Shown here: piece after piece, positions 1 to 8,260 of the stretch
How the letters are laid out: each line of letters opens with the position of its first letter
Numbering within the stretch: position 1 is the first letter of the stretch
Assembly: GCF_020251205.1 (NCBI RefSeq)
Contig: NZ_JAIWYX010000020.1
Span: 1 to 59,704 of the forward strand
From: Arthrobacter sp. M4
Lineage (GTDB): Bacteria; Actinomycetota; Actinomycetes; Actinomycetales; Micrococcaceae
Length of the DNA: 59,704 nt
Direction: 5' to 3'
Made by a program: the position numbers and the translations under genes
Notes under the pieces: generated by a model
Seen by the model: the letters and a program-made list of their open reading frames with translations, nothing else
Told to the model about the DNA's origin: nothing
The model's database searches: none

Positions 1-114
1 ACGACGGCGGGAAGCCACCCGCCGCAGCGCGCCTCGCGGCGCACACAAACGCACACGCAACACACGCGGTCAGCCCCAAGACAAAGGCCGACGACGGCGG
101 GAAGCCACCCGCCG
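1..114. repeat. 24-bp direct repeat at the window edge
   Basis: Bases 1-24 are identical to bases 91-114. The second copy is the 5' arm, loop and part of the 3' arm of the hairpin terminator that follows; the first copy lacks the complete 3' arm, so it looks like a partial duplication of a terminator. Nothing coding is seen between the copies. Confidence 0.7.
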
Positions 115-133
115 TCGTCGGCTTTTGTTTTTC
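81..133 (+). terminator. Strong Rho-independent terminator, usable on both strands
   Basis: A perfect 15-bp stem (87-101 with 108-122) has a 6-base loop and is followed by a T-rich run from 123. With one G-T pair the stem extends into flanking ACAAAG/TTTTGT, so the reverse strand also ends in T. It probably closes the gene left of the window. Confidence 0.85.
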
Positions 134-149
134 TTCCGCCCCCGAATAC

Positions 150-222
150 GGTATACCAAGAAACAACAACCACGGACGCACAGGCCAAACAAGTCAGCAA
201 GCCCTAGCTTTGGTATACCAAA
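150..222. promoter_or_regulatory. Two GGTATACC palindromes, candidate GntR-type operators
   Basis: GGTATACC occurs at 150-157 and again inside the 14-bp perfect palindrome TTTGGTATACCAAA at 209-222. Both lie in the 180-base leader of the ornithine-cyclodeaminase-like gene. Palindromes with a GTATAC core are typical of FadR/VanR-type GntR repressors; the regulator is not in the window, so the assignment is inference. Confidence 0.5.
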
Positions 223-301
223 AGCGTTATTCTATTTACAGCGATCCTCGGCGGTCCCTTCTGTATTAGGCCCCACTGTCTGCACCCCAGGAGACCCACT
301 C

Positions 302-1288
302 ATGACACTCATCCTCAAGGCCTCGGAGCTCGACGCGCTGGCCGACATGTCCAGCACCATTGCCGCCGTCGAACGCGTTTTTGCCGACTTGGCCCGCGGC
401 ACCGCGGTACAGCCGGCTCCCGCGTCTCTTCGGCTGCCGACGTCGGACGCCCGTTTTCTTCCCATGGCCGCCCTGTCCGGCGCCGAAGAACTGGCCTCCG
501 TGAAACTTCTCGCCGATATCCCCGGGAACCGCAACGCCAGCCTGCCAACGCAGCGCTCCACCATCATGCTGGTATCGCAGTCCACGGGCGAGACGCTGGC
601 GATCCTCGATGGAAGGGTTCCCACACGGGTGCGCACGGCCGCTGCGAGCGCGGTCGCCACCAAGCTGCTGGCCCGGCCGGGAAGCACCACGCTTGGGTTG
701 GTGGGTGCGGGGGCGCTGGCCGTAGCGCACGTGGAGGCGATTCATTCGGTGTTGCCTATTGAGGAGGTAGTGGTGTGGTCCCGCTCTGCGGAGACGGTTG
801 CTTCCTTCGTCAACGACGTCGCCCACCATGGACTGAAAGTCCGACGCGCCGGCACTGTGCAGGAGGTCGTGGAGTCCGCCGACGTGCTCTGCACCCTGAC
901 GCCGGCCACGGAGCCCGTGGTCAAAGGTGAATGGTTCCGGCCCGGGCTGCACGTGAATGCCGTCGGTTCGAGGCCTCGTCCGGACCACAGGGAAATCGAT
1001 TCTGAGGGCATGGTTCGGAGCAAGGTTTTCGTGGATAGCATGGCCACGGCGCGCGAAAAGTCGGGTGGGCTGATCATTCCTGTGGAGGAAGGTCGGCTGA
1101 GCTTCGACGACGTTATTGCGGAAATCGGCGACGTCGCGGCAGGAACGCACCCCGGCCGGACCAGCGACCAGGACATCACGCTGTTCAACTCCGTTGGCAT
1201 CGGCCTACAGGACCTGGCCATCGGACGACTGCTCTACGACGCCGCCCTGAGCCAGGGCCTTGGGACCCATGTTGAGCTGAACGGCTGA
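302..1288 (+). CDS. Ornithine cyclodeaminase / mu-crystallin family protein
   Basis: A 328-residue NAD-dependent enzyme. The arginine block typical of the family (RTAAASAV, about residues 111-118) precedes a Rossmann motif GAGALAVAH near 135-143. Family members deaminate ornithine to proline or act as alanine, lysine or ketimine reductases, so the exact substrate cannot be read off. The ATG at 302 is preferred over a TTG at 125 because GGAG sits about 7 bases upstream and the family begins here; the earlier start would add 59 residues of non-homologous leader running through the two palindromes. It is monocistronic and converges on the M20 peptidase operon. Confidence 0.85.
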   Translation: MTLILKASELDALADMSSTIAAVERVFADLARGTAVQPAPASLRLPTSDARFLPMAALSGAEELASVKLLADIPGNRNASLPTQRSTIMLVSQSTGETLAILDGRVPTRVRTAAASAVATKLLARPGSTTLGLVGAGALAVAHVEAIHSVLPIEEVVVWSRSAETVASFVNDVAHHGLKVRRAGTVQEVVESADVLCTLTPATEPVVKGEWFRPGLHVNAVGSRPRPDHREIDSEGMVRSKVFVDSMATAREKSGGLIIPVEEGRLSFDDVIAEIGDVAAGTHPGRTSDQDITLFNSVGIGLQDLAIGRLLYDAALSQGLGTHVELNG

Positions 1289-1294
1289 GGTAAC

Positions 1295-1326
1295 GCTCGA
1301 CGGCGGCCCCATTGCCGCCGTCGAGC
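1295..1326. terminator. Hairpin between convergent genes
   Basis: A perfect 12-bp stem (1295-1306 with 1315-1326) with an 8-base loop lies 6 bases after the ornithine-cyclodeaminase-like stop and before the end of the convergent peptidase gene. There is no T-run, so it is a probable but not classical terminator. Confidence 0.5.
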
Positions 1327-1388
1327 CCGCGGTGCACCATTGGTGTCCGCAGCTATGCGCAGATCGACGCCGACTGCTGCCTGGAGCG

Positions 1389-2594
1389 CTACGAGACGCC
1401 ACGGTATTGGTTCAAGTCTGCCTTTCCCTGCCAGCCAGCTGATTCGTCCAGGGAAGCAAGCAGCCCCGCTGCCAGGCATGTCCTCTCCAACATGCCATCG
1501 ATACTGATCCACTCGTTCCGCGCGTGAGCCCCGTCACCGACGGCACCGAGCCCGTCGAGAACCGGCAGTCCCAAAGCGGCAGCGAAGTTGCCGTCGCTGG
1601 CACCGCCGACGGACGTCTCTGATAACTGGAACCCCAACTGCTCTGCGACGGATTCGGCCTGGGCGAAAAGTCGCGCCGTCTGCCTGGTCCGCGCCATAAC
1701 GGGGCGGTTCCATTCGCCGCTGACGTCCAGCGTGGCGTCCTCGTGCCTAGGGCTCAACTTGTCCAGGACGGCGCTGATCCGCTGAACCTCGGCTTCGGAC
1801 GAGACACGGACATCGAATTCAGCCGTTGCCGAGCCGGCGGTCACATTTGTCCTTGTGCCGCCGCGCACCAGTCCGACGTTAACCGTGGTTCCCTTGGACA
1901 GGTCGGTTGCGCCATGGAGATGAAGGATGACCCGTGCGATCTCGTCGATGGCACTCGCGCCGGCTTCGGGGTCCAGTCCGGCGTGGGCTTCCTGGCCGTT
2001 GACCGTGATCTGGAAGATGCCCACGCCTTTGCGGGCCGTCTTCAGTGCGCCTCCTGCGCTGGCTTCAAAGACAAGGACCGCGTCTCCGCGCAGCGATTCC
2101 TCTTCGATGACCTCCCTCGACGCCGGGCTCCCGAGTTCTTCGTCGCCGTTGAGCACCAACCGCAAATTCGGCCGTGGAAGTCCCAAGTCCTTCGAGGCCT
2201 TGAGCGCCCAAACAAGCTGCACCAAGCCGCCCTTCATATCGAAGGCGCCGGGGCCCGAGAAACGGTCACCCTCAACAGTCGGTGTCCACGCCTGGAGGGT
2301 ACCGGCGGGCCACACGGTGTCGTAGTGGCATAGGGCGGTGACCCAGGTGTCCGAAAAGCCGTCGGCGGGGTAATCCAGCACAAGCGTGTCGCCCCACTCG
2401 CCGCCGTCCACGAGCCGACGCTTGGCGGGGGTTCCGATCCTGCTTTGCAGCCATTCCTCAATCCAGGAAAGGCCTGCTGCGAGCATTGGCTTGTGGTCCG
2501 AAGGGGTTTCCTGGGAAACGTAGTCAGCGAGGTCCTGCACCATCTCGGAGCGGCGCCGGGCGACCCACAGCGGGAGGTCCTGAATTGTGCTCAT
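1389..2594 (-). CDS. M20 family metallopeptidase (glutamate carboxypeptidase-like)
   Basis: 401 residues, the usual length for CPG2-like zinc hydrolases that cleave amide or peptide bonds next to a carboxylate. Metal ligands and catalytic residues are visible: H90-x-D92 in LCHYDTVW, D119 in GAFDMKGG, the EE pair near 152-153 in NGDEELGS, E178 in VFEAS, and a late His in GDGAHARNEW. The start at 2594 overlaps the upstream stop by four bases (ATGA) and has AGGAAGG upstream. It is the last gene of the five-gene operon from 6696, so its substrate is probably an amide released by the earlier enzymes (inference). Confidence 0.87.
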   Translation of the reverse strand: MSTIQDLPLWVARRRSEMVQDLADYVSQETPSDHKPMLAAGLSWIEEWLQSRIGTPAKRRLVDGGEWGDTLVLDYPADGFSDTWVTALCHYDTVWPAGTLQAWTPTVEGDRFSGPGAFDMKGGLVQLVWALKASKDLGLPRPNLRLVLNGDEELGSPASREVIEEESLRGDAVLVFEASAGGALKTARKGVGIFQITVNGQEAHAGLDPEAGASAIDEIARVILHLHGATDLSKGTTVNVGLVRGGTRTNVTAGSATAEFDVRVSSEAEVQRISAVLDKLSPRHEDATLDVSGEWNRPVMARTRQTARLFAQAESVAEQLGFQLSETSVGGASDGNFAAALGLPVLDGLGAVGDGAHARNEWISIDGMLERTCLAAGLLASLDESAGWQGKADLNQYRGVS

Positions 2595-3625
2595 CGGGCG
2601 GTGGCCTTCCTGGCGGTGGCCTTTGCGTCCAGGGCCACAAGATGTTCCTCGTTCATCGATATGGTCCGGGTCTCGAGTTTCTGGATTAGGCTCACAAGCT
2701 CTTCCACGAGGGGTAGCTTCAGTCCGTGCCGGGCAGCGGCCTGGATCACGGGCTTGTACTGCGTCGGCACTTCCGTGGGACGTTGCCTCACAGCGATGTC
2801 CCGCCATATTCCGGATCGGGTTTTGGTCTGGGTGGACAGCCACTTGATGAGGTCGTCGGTGGCCTCGGCAGTCCTGGCCAGATCGGCGCCACGTACGTAG
2901 GCTGCGGGATCGAAGGCATCGAACCCTTCCAGCCTGATTCCTTCTGCCGCCGCTACCTCGAACACTTCTGCTGCCAACTCGGTCATTGCGGGGCGGTGCC
3001 GATCGATGAGCTCGCTCATGTCGGCGTCAGCCAGGGCGGTGGCGGTCAGCATCGCCCCGAAACCCAGCTTTGACCACAGGAATCCGGCCACGTTGTCAGT
3101 CACGATCGGGTTGCCCCAATGGTGCAGGTCGTCAGCGAGCTGGCGAACCCGTTCGCTGGTTCCCCCTGCGAATTCGCCTAGCGCGATTGCCCCGATGCCG
3201 CCGTCGCTGATAATCCCCGGTTCCAAAACGTCCGCGAAAAGGTCAACGAAGGCTGTGACCGTTCGGTCGACACCAACATGGGCCGCGATGGTTGCTTCAT
3301 TGAGTCCGTTTTGCAGCGAGGCGACGAAGCCGTCATCGCCCAGCCTCGGAGCGATCCAGGCCGCGGCAGTGTCGGTTGCCTGGGCTTTGACCGCAAGCAA
3401 AACACGTTCCAGGCGTTCCGGTGCATCGTCCAGCCCATATACCGGAATGTGCGCAACCATCGTGCCCGCGGGCCCTTTGATCCTGAGGCCGTTCTTTCGG
3501 ATTGCTTCCACATGGCGGGCATCGGCGTCCACCAATTGGACGGGAACACCTGCCGCATCGAGGTGTGCTGCCAGGGTGCCGCCGATGGCTCCGGCGCCAA
3601 CCACTGTGTAGGGATAGTCAGTCAT
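2591..3625 (-). CDS. Ketopantoate reductase family (PanE/ApbA-like) oxidoreductase
   Basis: 344 residues with an N-terminal Rossmann motif VVGAGAIGG (about 8-16) and the ApbA C-terminal helical domain; SKLGFGAML carries the lysine expected in the active site. Family members reduce 2-ketopantoate or related 2-keto acids with NADPH. Its place between an SDR and an M20 peptidase in a catabolic operon argues against a housekeeping pantothenate role. The start at 3625 has AAGGAAA just upstream and fits the glycine motif at the extreme N-terminus. It is translationally coupled to the downstream peptidase. Confidence 0.82.
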   Translation of the reverse strand: MTDYPYTVVGAGAIGGTLAAHLDAAGVPVQLVDADARHVEAIRKNGLRIKGPAGTMVAHIPVYGLDDAPERLERVLLAVKAQATDTAAAWIAPRLGDDGFVASLQNGLNEATIAAHVGVDRTVTAFVDLFADVLEPGIISDGGIGAIALGEFAGGTSERVRQLADDLHHWGNPIVTDNVAGFLWSKLGFGAMLTATALADADMSELIDRHRPAMTELAAEVFEVAAAEGIRLEGFDAFDPAAYVRGADLARTAEATDDLIKWLSTQTKTRSGIWRDIAVRQRPTEVPTQYKPVIQAAARHGLKLPLVEELVSLIQKLETRTISMNEEHLVALDAKATARKATAR

Positions 3626-3632
3626 GATTTCC

Positions 3633-4466
3633 TTAGGAGGTTCTACTGCCAGCTTCGTTGCCGGCTTGTGGCTGCCAATGCAGCGGGAGGTTAAGCGCCC
3701 CGGTGGAGGAACCGCCGTCGACCCTGAGTGTCTCACCCGTGATCCACTCGGCCTGATCGCTGGACAGCCATACCACTGCCCGGGCAATATCGTCAGGCTG
3801 GCCCCGGCGCCCCAACGGGTTGTCCGAGACAGCCGCTGCGTATTCTTCAGTAACCGGGTTGGCAGTGCTGTTCACCGTTACGAAGCCCGGCGCCACTGCA
3901 TTGACGCGGATGCCATACTTGCCCAGTTCGAGGGCGGATGCCCGGGTTGCCATCTCCAACGCCGCCTTGGAGGTGGAGTACGGGGCGGCGCCGGGGCGGG
4001 CGCGCAAGGCCGCACCGGATGAGATGTTGACCACGCTCGCCCTCCTCCCGGACTTCCCCGCACCGCGTGCCTCTGGGCCGCGTGCTTCGACGACCCTCTG
4101 CGCCAGGGCGACGGTGGCCAGCAGCGGCGCCCTGGTGTTGAGGTTCAAAACCGCGTCCCATGTTCGCGCATTCAGCGAAAGGAACGGAGTGGCGGGATAG
4201 ACTCCGGCTGAGTTGATGAGTACATCAACAGGAGCCACTTCCCACGATTCGGCGATCATTTCCTCGGGCCCAGTCGGCGAGCCGAGATCGGCCACTATGG
4301 CGCGGGACGCTTCCGCTCCAGCCTCCGTGCAGGCCTCAACTGCTGCCGAGAGGGCCGTGGGGTTGATGTCCACCAACGTCACGTTGTAGCCGAGGCCTGC
4401 GAAGCGCTTTGCAACCTGAAGGCCGATTCCGCTCGCCGCGCCGGTGATGACCGCGTGGCGACTCAA
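3633..4466 (-). CDS. SDR family NAD(P)-dependent oxidoreductase
   Basis: 277 residues from a TTG start. The classical SDR pattern is complete: TGAASGIG near residue 8, an NSAG motif, the serine in NISSG, and YSTSK with the catalytic Tyr-x-x-x-Lys. The TTG at 4466 is chosen because AAGGAAC lies upstream, the cofactor motif then sits at the normal position, and TTGA overlaps the transporter stop by four bases as at the other junctions of this operon. It probably oxidises or reduces a hydroxyl/keto intermediate; substrate unknown. Confidence 0.83.
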   Translation of the reverse strand: MSRHAVITGAASGIGLQVAKRFAGLGYNVTLVDINPTALSAAVEACTEAGAEASRAIVADLGSPTGPEEMIAESWEVAPVDVLINSAGVYPATPFLSLNARTWDAVLNLNTRAPLLATVALAQRVVEARGPEARGAGKSGRRASVVNISSGAALRARPGAAPYSTSKAALEMATRASALELGKYGIRVNAVAPGFVTVNSTANPVTEEYAAAVSDNPLGRRGQPDDIARAVVWLSSDQAEWITGETLRVDGGSSTGALNLPLHWQPQAGNEAGSRTS

Positions 4467-5779
4467 TCGAGTTCCTTGCCCTTCGTCTCCTGCATGGTCA
4501 GGTAGACCGCAACACCGATCGCAGCTGCGATGGAGCAGTAGAGCCAAACCAACCCGCCAAAACCGCTGGTGGTCATCCACGTGGTGATGTACGGCGCAGT
4601 GCCACCGAACACGGCCACAGCCAGGGCGTAGGGCAGTCCGATGCCGGTTGCCCGAACCTCTGCCGGGAACTGCTCGGCCATAATCACCGCGCAGTTGGCC
4701 GAGTAGCCCAACAGCAGGATGATGCCGACCACTTCGATGAACAGCAGCATCCAGAAGTTACCGTTCAGAAGGGTGAAGGCGGGCCAGGAGAAGAGCAGGA
4801 AGCCGCCTGCAAATGCCGTCATGGTTGGCTTGCGCCCGATCTGGTCCGACAGGAGACCTGCGAAGGGAAGCAGGGCCAGGAACAACCCGACTGCGATGAA
4901 ATTGGCCAGCAAAGCCTGGCTCAGCGGAATACCAGTTGCTACAGCTGCGTAGGTTGGCATGTAGGAAACCCACATGTAGTACAGCAAAGTACCTGCGATG
5001 GTGATGCCGAAGACCCGCAGTGTCGCCTTGGGGTGCTTCACGAACATGGTGAAGACGGAGTTGCGGCGGCGTTCACCGGAGGCCTTAGTCTTCGCCTGCG
5101 CATTGATGAAGGAGTCGGTTTCCGCCACGGACGAGCGCAGCCACAGACCCACCAGCCCCAGCAGTGCCGCGGCAAGGAACGCTGCACGCCAACCCCAGCC
5201 GTCCAATGCTTCCTTGGAAAGGTTGGACGTGATGAGCGCGCCCATACCGGAGGCGAGCAGAACGCCGGCGCCGACAGATACCTGCTGCCAAGAGCCCGCG
5301 AAGGCACGGCGCCGGGGAGCGGCGGATTCCACCAGGAAGGCCGAAGAGGAACCGAACTCGCCACCTGCTGAGAAGCCCTGGACCATTCGCGCCGCGACCA
5401 AAATGAGCGGGGACACGATGCCCACCGATTCGTACGTTGGCGAGAGGCCAATGACCGCTGTGGCGCCTGCCATCATGCCAATAGTTAGCACAAGGCCCTT
5501 CTTCCGCCCGTGCCGGTCGGCATAAGCACCCATCACGGCAGCGCCCACAGGGCGCATCACGAAGCCGACGGCGAAGATCGCCAGAGTGGCCAGAAGGGCT
5601 GCAATGGGATCGCCCTTAGGGAAGAAGTGGTGGGCGAACACTGATGAAAAGGTGGTGTAAACCGCCCAGTCCACCCATTCGACGGCGTTGCCGATGCCTC
5701 CGGCGATTATTGCTTTACGTCCGCGGGCGGTGAGTTTGGTTTGGTTTACTGACTTCGTTGTCAGCTGTTGTGTGCTCAT
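4463..5779 (-). CDS. MFS transporter, metabolite:H+ symporter (MHS) family
   Basis: 438 residues with about twelve hydrophobic segments. The MHS signature GNAVEWVDWAVYT (about 32-44) is followed by the MFS loop motif DRHGRKKG. MHS members import small organic acids and amphiphiles such as citrate, proline/betaine, shikimate or ketoglutarate. It lies second in the operon, coupled by ATGA overlap to the NodB-fold hydrolase upstream and by TTGA to the SDR downstream, so it is the likely uptake system for the operon's substrate. Confidence 0.85.
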   Translation of the reverse strand: MSTQQLTTKSVNQTKLTARGRKAIIAGGIGNAVEWVDWAVYTTFSSVFAHHFFPKGDPIAALLATLAIFAVGFVMRPVGAAVMGAYADRHGRKKGLVLTIGMMAGATAVIGLSPTYESVGIVSPLILVAARMVQGFSAGGEFGSSSAFLVESAAPRRRAFAGSWQQVSVGAGVLLASGMGALITSNLSKEALDGWGWRAAFLAAALLGLVGLWLRSSVAETDSFINAQAKTKASGERRRNSVFTMFVKHPKATLRVFGITIAGTLLYYMWVSYMPTYAAVATGIPLSQALLANFIAVGLFLALLPFAGLLSDQIGRKPTMTAFAGGFLLFSWPAFTLLNGNFWMLLFIEVVGIILLLGYSANCAVIMAEQFPAEVRATGIGLPYALAVAVFGGTAPYITTWMTTSGFGGLVWLYCSIAAAIGVAVYLTMQETKGKELD

Positions 5780-6696
5780 GAGCTAGCGATCCTCGTGGTG
5801 AGTTGCGAAGCAACGTGGGTTGCAAGGTTTTCGTGGGTGGTGATCCAGACGCCGTCGTGCGAGCGGATGTACGCCATCAGCTCTTCCATGACTACTAGGC
5901 GGGACCTGTGCCCAATGATGTGGGGGTGGAGGGTGAGCTGGAAGACGCCGTTTGCCGCGTACGCAGCATCGAATTCGTCTTTCCAGATCTGAATGAGTTG
6001 CCGTGGCGGCATGTAGGGGCGGAGGCCGGTGTACCGGTCCATCATCAGGTAGGGAGCGTCGTCGCGGATCCACTCGACCGGTATCTCGATGATCCCGGTT
6101 TGGGCACCGTCCGCCAGAAGCTCGTAGGGTTCGTCGTCCGCCATCAGCGAGGAGTCGTACAGGAACCCAAGTTCCCGGATGACGTCCAGGGTTGAATCGG
6201 AGAAATCCCAGGACGGCGTACGGATGCCTGTTGGTCGACTGCCTGACTGTTTGTGGAGCACATCCATGGCCCGTCCGAGCAAATCCAGTTCCTGCTCGTG
6301 GCTGAGCAGTGTATTCCGCTCGTGGATCCACCCATGGACGCCCACCTCATGGCCGTTCTCCACGTACGTTGGAACTTCATCCGGCCTCAGCAAGGCGCAG
6401 ACGGCAGGGATATAGAAGGATGCTGGAGCCTCGTAGCGGTGCAGCAGTTCAAGGATTGCCGGGACTGCGACGCGCGCGCCGTACTCTCCTTGCGCCATCC
6501 GCCCCGGAGAGGTTTCGCCGTCGCGGAGTGATGGGGTCTCGTGATCGGAATCGAAGGACAGCAGAACGGCGACCTTGGCACCGTCCTTCCAGCGCGCGGC
6601 TGGGTCAGGGTGGAGAAGGGACTGGCCCGCGCGAATCCTATTCACATGACCGCGCCATTGCGATTCGGGCCATTCCCATGGCTGGGGATGGTTCAT
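5776..6696 (-). CDS. Polysaccharide deacetylase (NodB-fold) family hydrolase
   Basis: 306 residues without signal peptide, hence cytoplasmic. The NodB metal motif is present: SFDSDHE for the first aspartates and HEVGVHGWIHE for the His pair, then RTPSWDFS. The cytoplasmic branch of this fold includes PuuE-type allantoinases and cyclic imide hydrolases rather than chitin or peptidoglycan deacetylases. Sitting first in an operon with an importer, two dehydrogenases and an M20 peptidase, an amide- or imide-ring hydrolase is the best guess (inference). It faces the Lrp-type regulator across 245 bases. Confidence 0.82.
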   Translation of the reverse strand: MNHPQPWEWPESQWRGHVNRIRAGQSLLHPDPAARWKDGAKVAVLLSFDSDHETPSLRDGETSPGRMAQGEYGARVAVPAILELLHRYEAPASFYIPAVCALLRPDEVPTYVENGHEVGVHGWIHERNTLLSHEQELDLLGRAMDVLHKQSGSRPTGIRTPSWDFSDSTLDVIRELGFLYDSSLMADDEPYELLADGAQTGIIEIPVEWIRDDAPYLMMDRYTGLRPYMPPRQLIQIWKDEFDAAYAANGVFQLTLHPHIIGHRSRLVVMEELMAYIRSHDGVWITTHENLATHVASQLTTRIASS

Positions 6697-6834
6697 TTTT
6701 GCGCTCTCTTTTCCATGCTATCGCCGCGTTTTGCATACCGGGCCCGCTCAGTGCTGGATGGAATCCCTGACTCCGGGAGCCTGAGGCCGGCGTACTGCGT
6801 GTGACGCAGCTCTCATGCCTTAAAGGTTAGGTTA

Positions 6835-6899
6835 AATCGTTCATCTGGACAAGAGCTAATGGGAAAATCATTCATTCTTATGATCCAGAACGGATGATT
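6835..6899. promoter_or_regulatory. Three related boxes in the divergent region, candidate Lrp sites
   Basis: AATCGTTCAT at 6835-6844, AATCATTCAT at 6866-6875 and, on the other strand, AATCATCCGT within 6888-6899 form an array between the NodB-fold gene and the lrp-like gene. The first two start 31 bases apart, about three helix turns, which suits Lrp-type proteins that bind arrays of weak sites. Assignment is by position only. Confidence 0.45.
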
Positions 6900-6941
6900 C
6901 GACTCCCATTACGCGGTCTGAGGCGGTATTCTGGAGCTACT

Positions 6942-8024
6942 ATGACGGTGGATCAGCTCAGCACAGCCGCATCAATCCAGACCTCAGAGCAACGGAGCCT
7001 GAGGAATGGGAACTCACGCATCGATGAGACGGACCATGACATCATTGCCGCGCTCCAGATCGCCCCGCGGGTTCCGGCCAACGCCCTCGGGGAGATCCTG
7101 GGCGTTCCCACGAGCACCATCACCCGGAGGCTCAAGCGACTGCAGGACGAACGCCTCATGAAGGTGGTAGGCAGGTTCGCATGGCCACTGATTCTTTCCG
7201 GCAATCCGCAGCAAATATGGATCTGCTGCCACCCGGGACGGGCAATGCACGTCGCAGAACAGCTCAAGGCCTTCCCCGAAATCCAATACATCATGACGAC
7301 GTCCGGCAGCAGCGACGTCTACGCGGAACTCTTCCCGCTGCTGGGAACCAATCTCAATGAATTGATTAGCCGAAGGATCCCGTCCCTTGAGGGGATCTCG
7401 TCCGTGGAGACCCAACTGGTGCTCGATTCCAGGCGCGTCGCTCTTTCCTGGCGTCTTCAACGGCTGAACGAAGACCAGAAAGATGCTCTCTCAGCGCATA
7501 TAGTCCCGGTAAACCAGCCACCCCTGCGATCCACTGAAGAACTGACCGACCTCGAGTTCCGGACCATGGGTGAACTCGGCCGCAATGCGCGCATGTCCGC
7601 TGCCGAAATTGCGAGGACCCTCAACGTCGGTAGCTCCACGGCCTACCGGGCCATTCAGACGCTCCTGACCACGGGGGCCATCTCCCCCCGGGTAGAGGTG
7701 GAACCCGGCGCGGTTGGCTACCCGCTTGCCGCAATCGTCTCCCTGCAGATCAAACCGAAATCCATCGGGAAGGTGCTGGACACCCTTGCGGCCCACCCCT
7801 CAGCCCGCATGGTCTCAATGGTGACGGGCAAGGCTCCGGTGGTCTTCCACGGCGTCTACACGGGGCCCCAGCAGTTGGCGGAGTTCCTCACCAAAGACGT
7901 TGGTGCACTACCAGGTGTCCAGGCAATGGACACGAGCGTCAGCCACAGCATCTTGCGGCGGTATTGGATGGACAGGGACGGGCTTCGGATCGGCGAGCAA
8001 GTGGAGGGCCTGCTCAGGAGATAG
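6942..8024 (+). CDS. Lrp/AsnC family regulator with two tandem HTH-RAM halves
   Basis: 360 residues, about twice the usual 150-170 of Lrp proteins. The first AsnC-type helix-turn-helix (ID-x-TDHDIIAAL through STITRRLKRL, about 30-75) is followed by a ligand-binding region; a second HTH (LTDLEFRTM through SSTAYRAIQTL, about 185-230) is followed by a second RAM-like half. Such fused regulators occur in actinobacteria next to catabolic operons. ATG at 6942 has GGAG 6-7 bases upstream. It is divergent from the 6696-1389 operon and probably controls it in response to substrate. Confidence 0.88.
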   Translation: MTVDQLSTAASIQTSEQRSLRNGNSRIDETDHDIIAALQIAPRVPANALGEILGVPTSTITRRLKRLQDERLMKVVGRFAWPLILSGNPQQIWICCHPGRAMHVAEQLKAFPEIQYIMTTSGSSDVYAELFPLLGTNLNELISRRIPSLEGISSVETQLVLDSRRVALSWRLQRLNEDQKDALSAHIVPVNQPPLRSTEELTDLEFRTMGELGRNARMSAAEIARTLNVGSSTAYRAIQTLLTTGAISPRVEVEPGAVGYPLAAIVSLQIKPKSIGKVLDTLAAHPSARMVSMVTGKAPVVFHGVYTGPQQLAEFLTKDVGALPGVQAMDTSVSHSILRRYWMDRDGLRIGEQVEGLLRR

Positions 8025-8043
8025 CCCTTTCCGGGGCAAGCAA

Positions 8044-8176
8044 ACGCGGGCTGCGGCACGCACGACGGCGGGGCTCGCCTCCCGGGCACGCAACGCGGCT
8101 GCGGCACGCACGACGGCGGGGCTCGCCTCCCGGGCACGCAACGCGGGCTGCGGCACCCACGACGGCGGGGCTCGCC
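8044..8176. repeat. Tandem repeat, 48-49 bp unit, 2.7 copies
   Basis: Units start at 8044, 8093 and 8141. The first two differ by one base; the third is truncated after about 36 bases and carries one substitution. Each begins ACGCGG-CTGCGGCACGCACG and contains CCCGGGCACGCA. The repeats fill the gap after the lrp-like stop. No convincing open frame with a start uses them. Confidence 0.85.
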
Positions 8177-8189
8177 TTCCTGCCGCACG

Positions 8190-8260
8190 CCCGCCCAGGC
8201 CCTCAGTCCCGCCGAAGCCGTCAGTCCCGCCCAGGCCCTCGGTCCCGCCGAGACATTCAG
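8190..8260. repeat. Second tandem repeat, 36-bp unit, two copies
   Basis: Copies start at 8190 and 8226, both beginning CCCGCCCAGGCCCTC; the second is slightly diverged and reaches the stop codon of the convergent gene at 8257. It abuts the 48-bp repeat, so the whole 8044-8260 gap is repetitive DNA. Confidence 0.75.

Noticed and set aside
8044..8176. CRISPR-like repetition
   Set aside because: Units are contiguous with no unique spacers, lengths are 48-49 bp and no cas genes are near; it is a tandem repeat.
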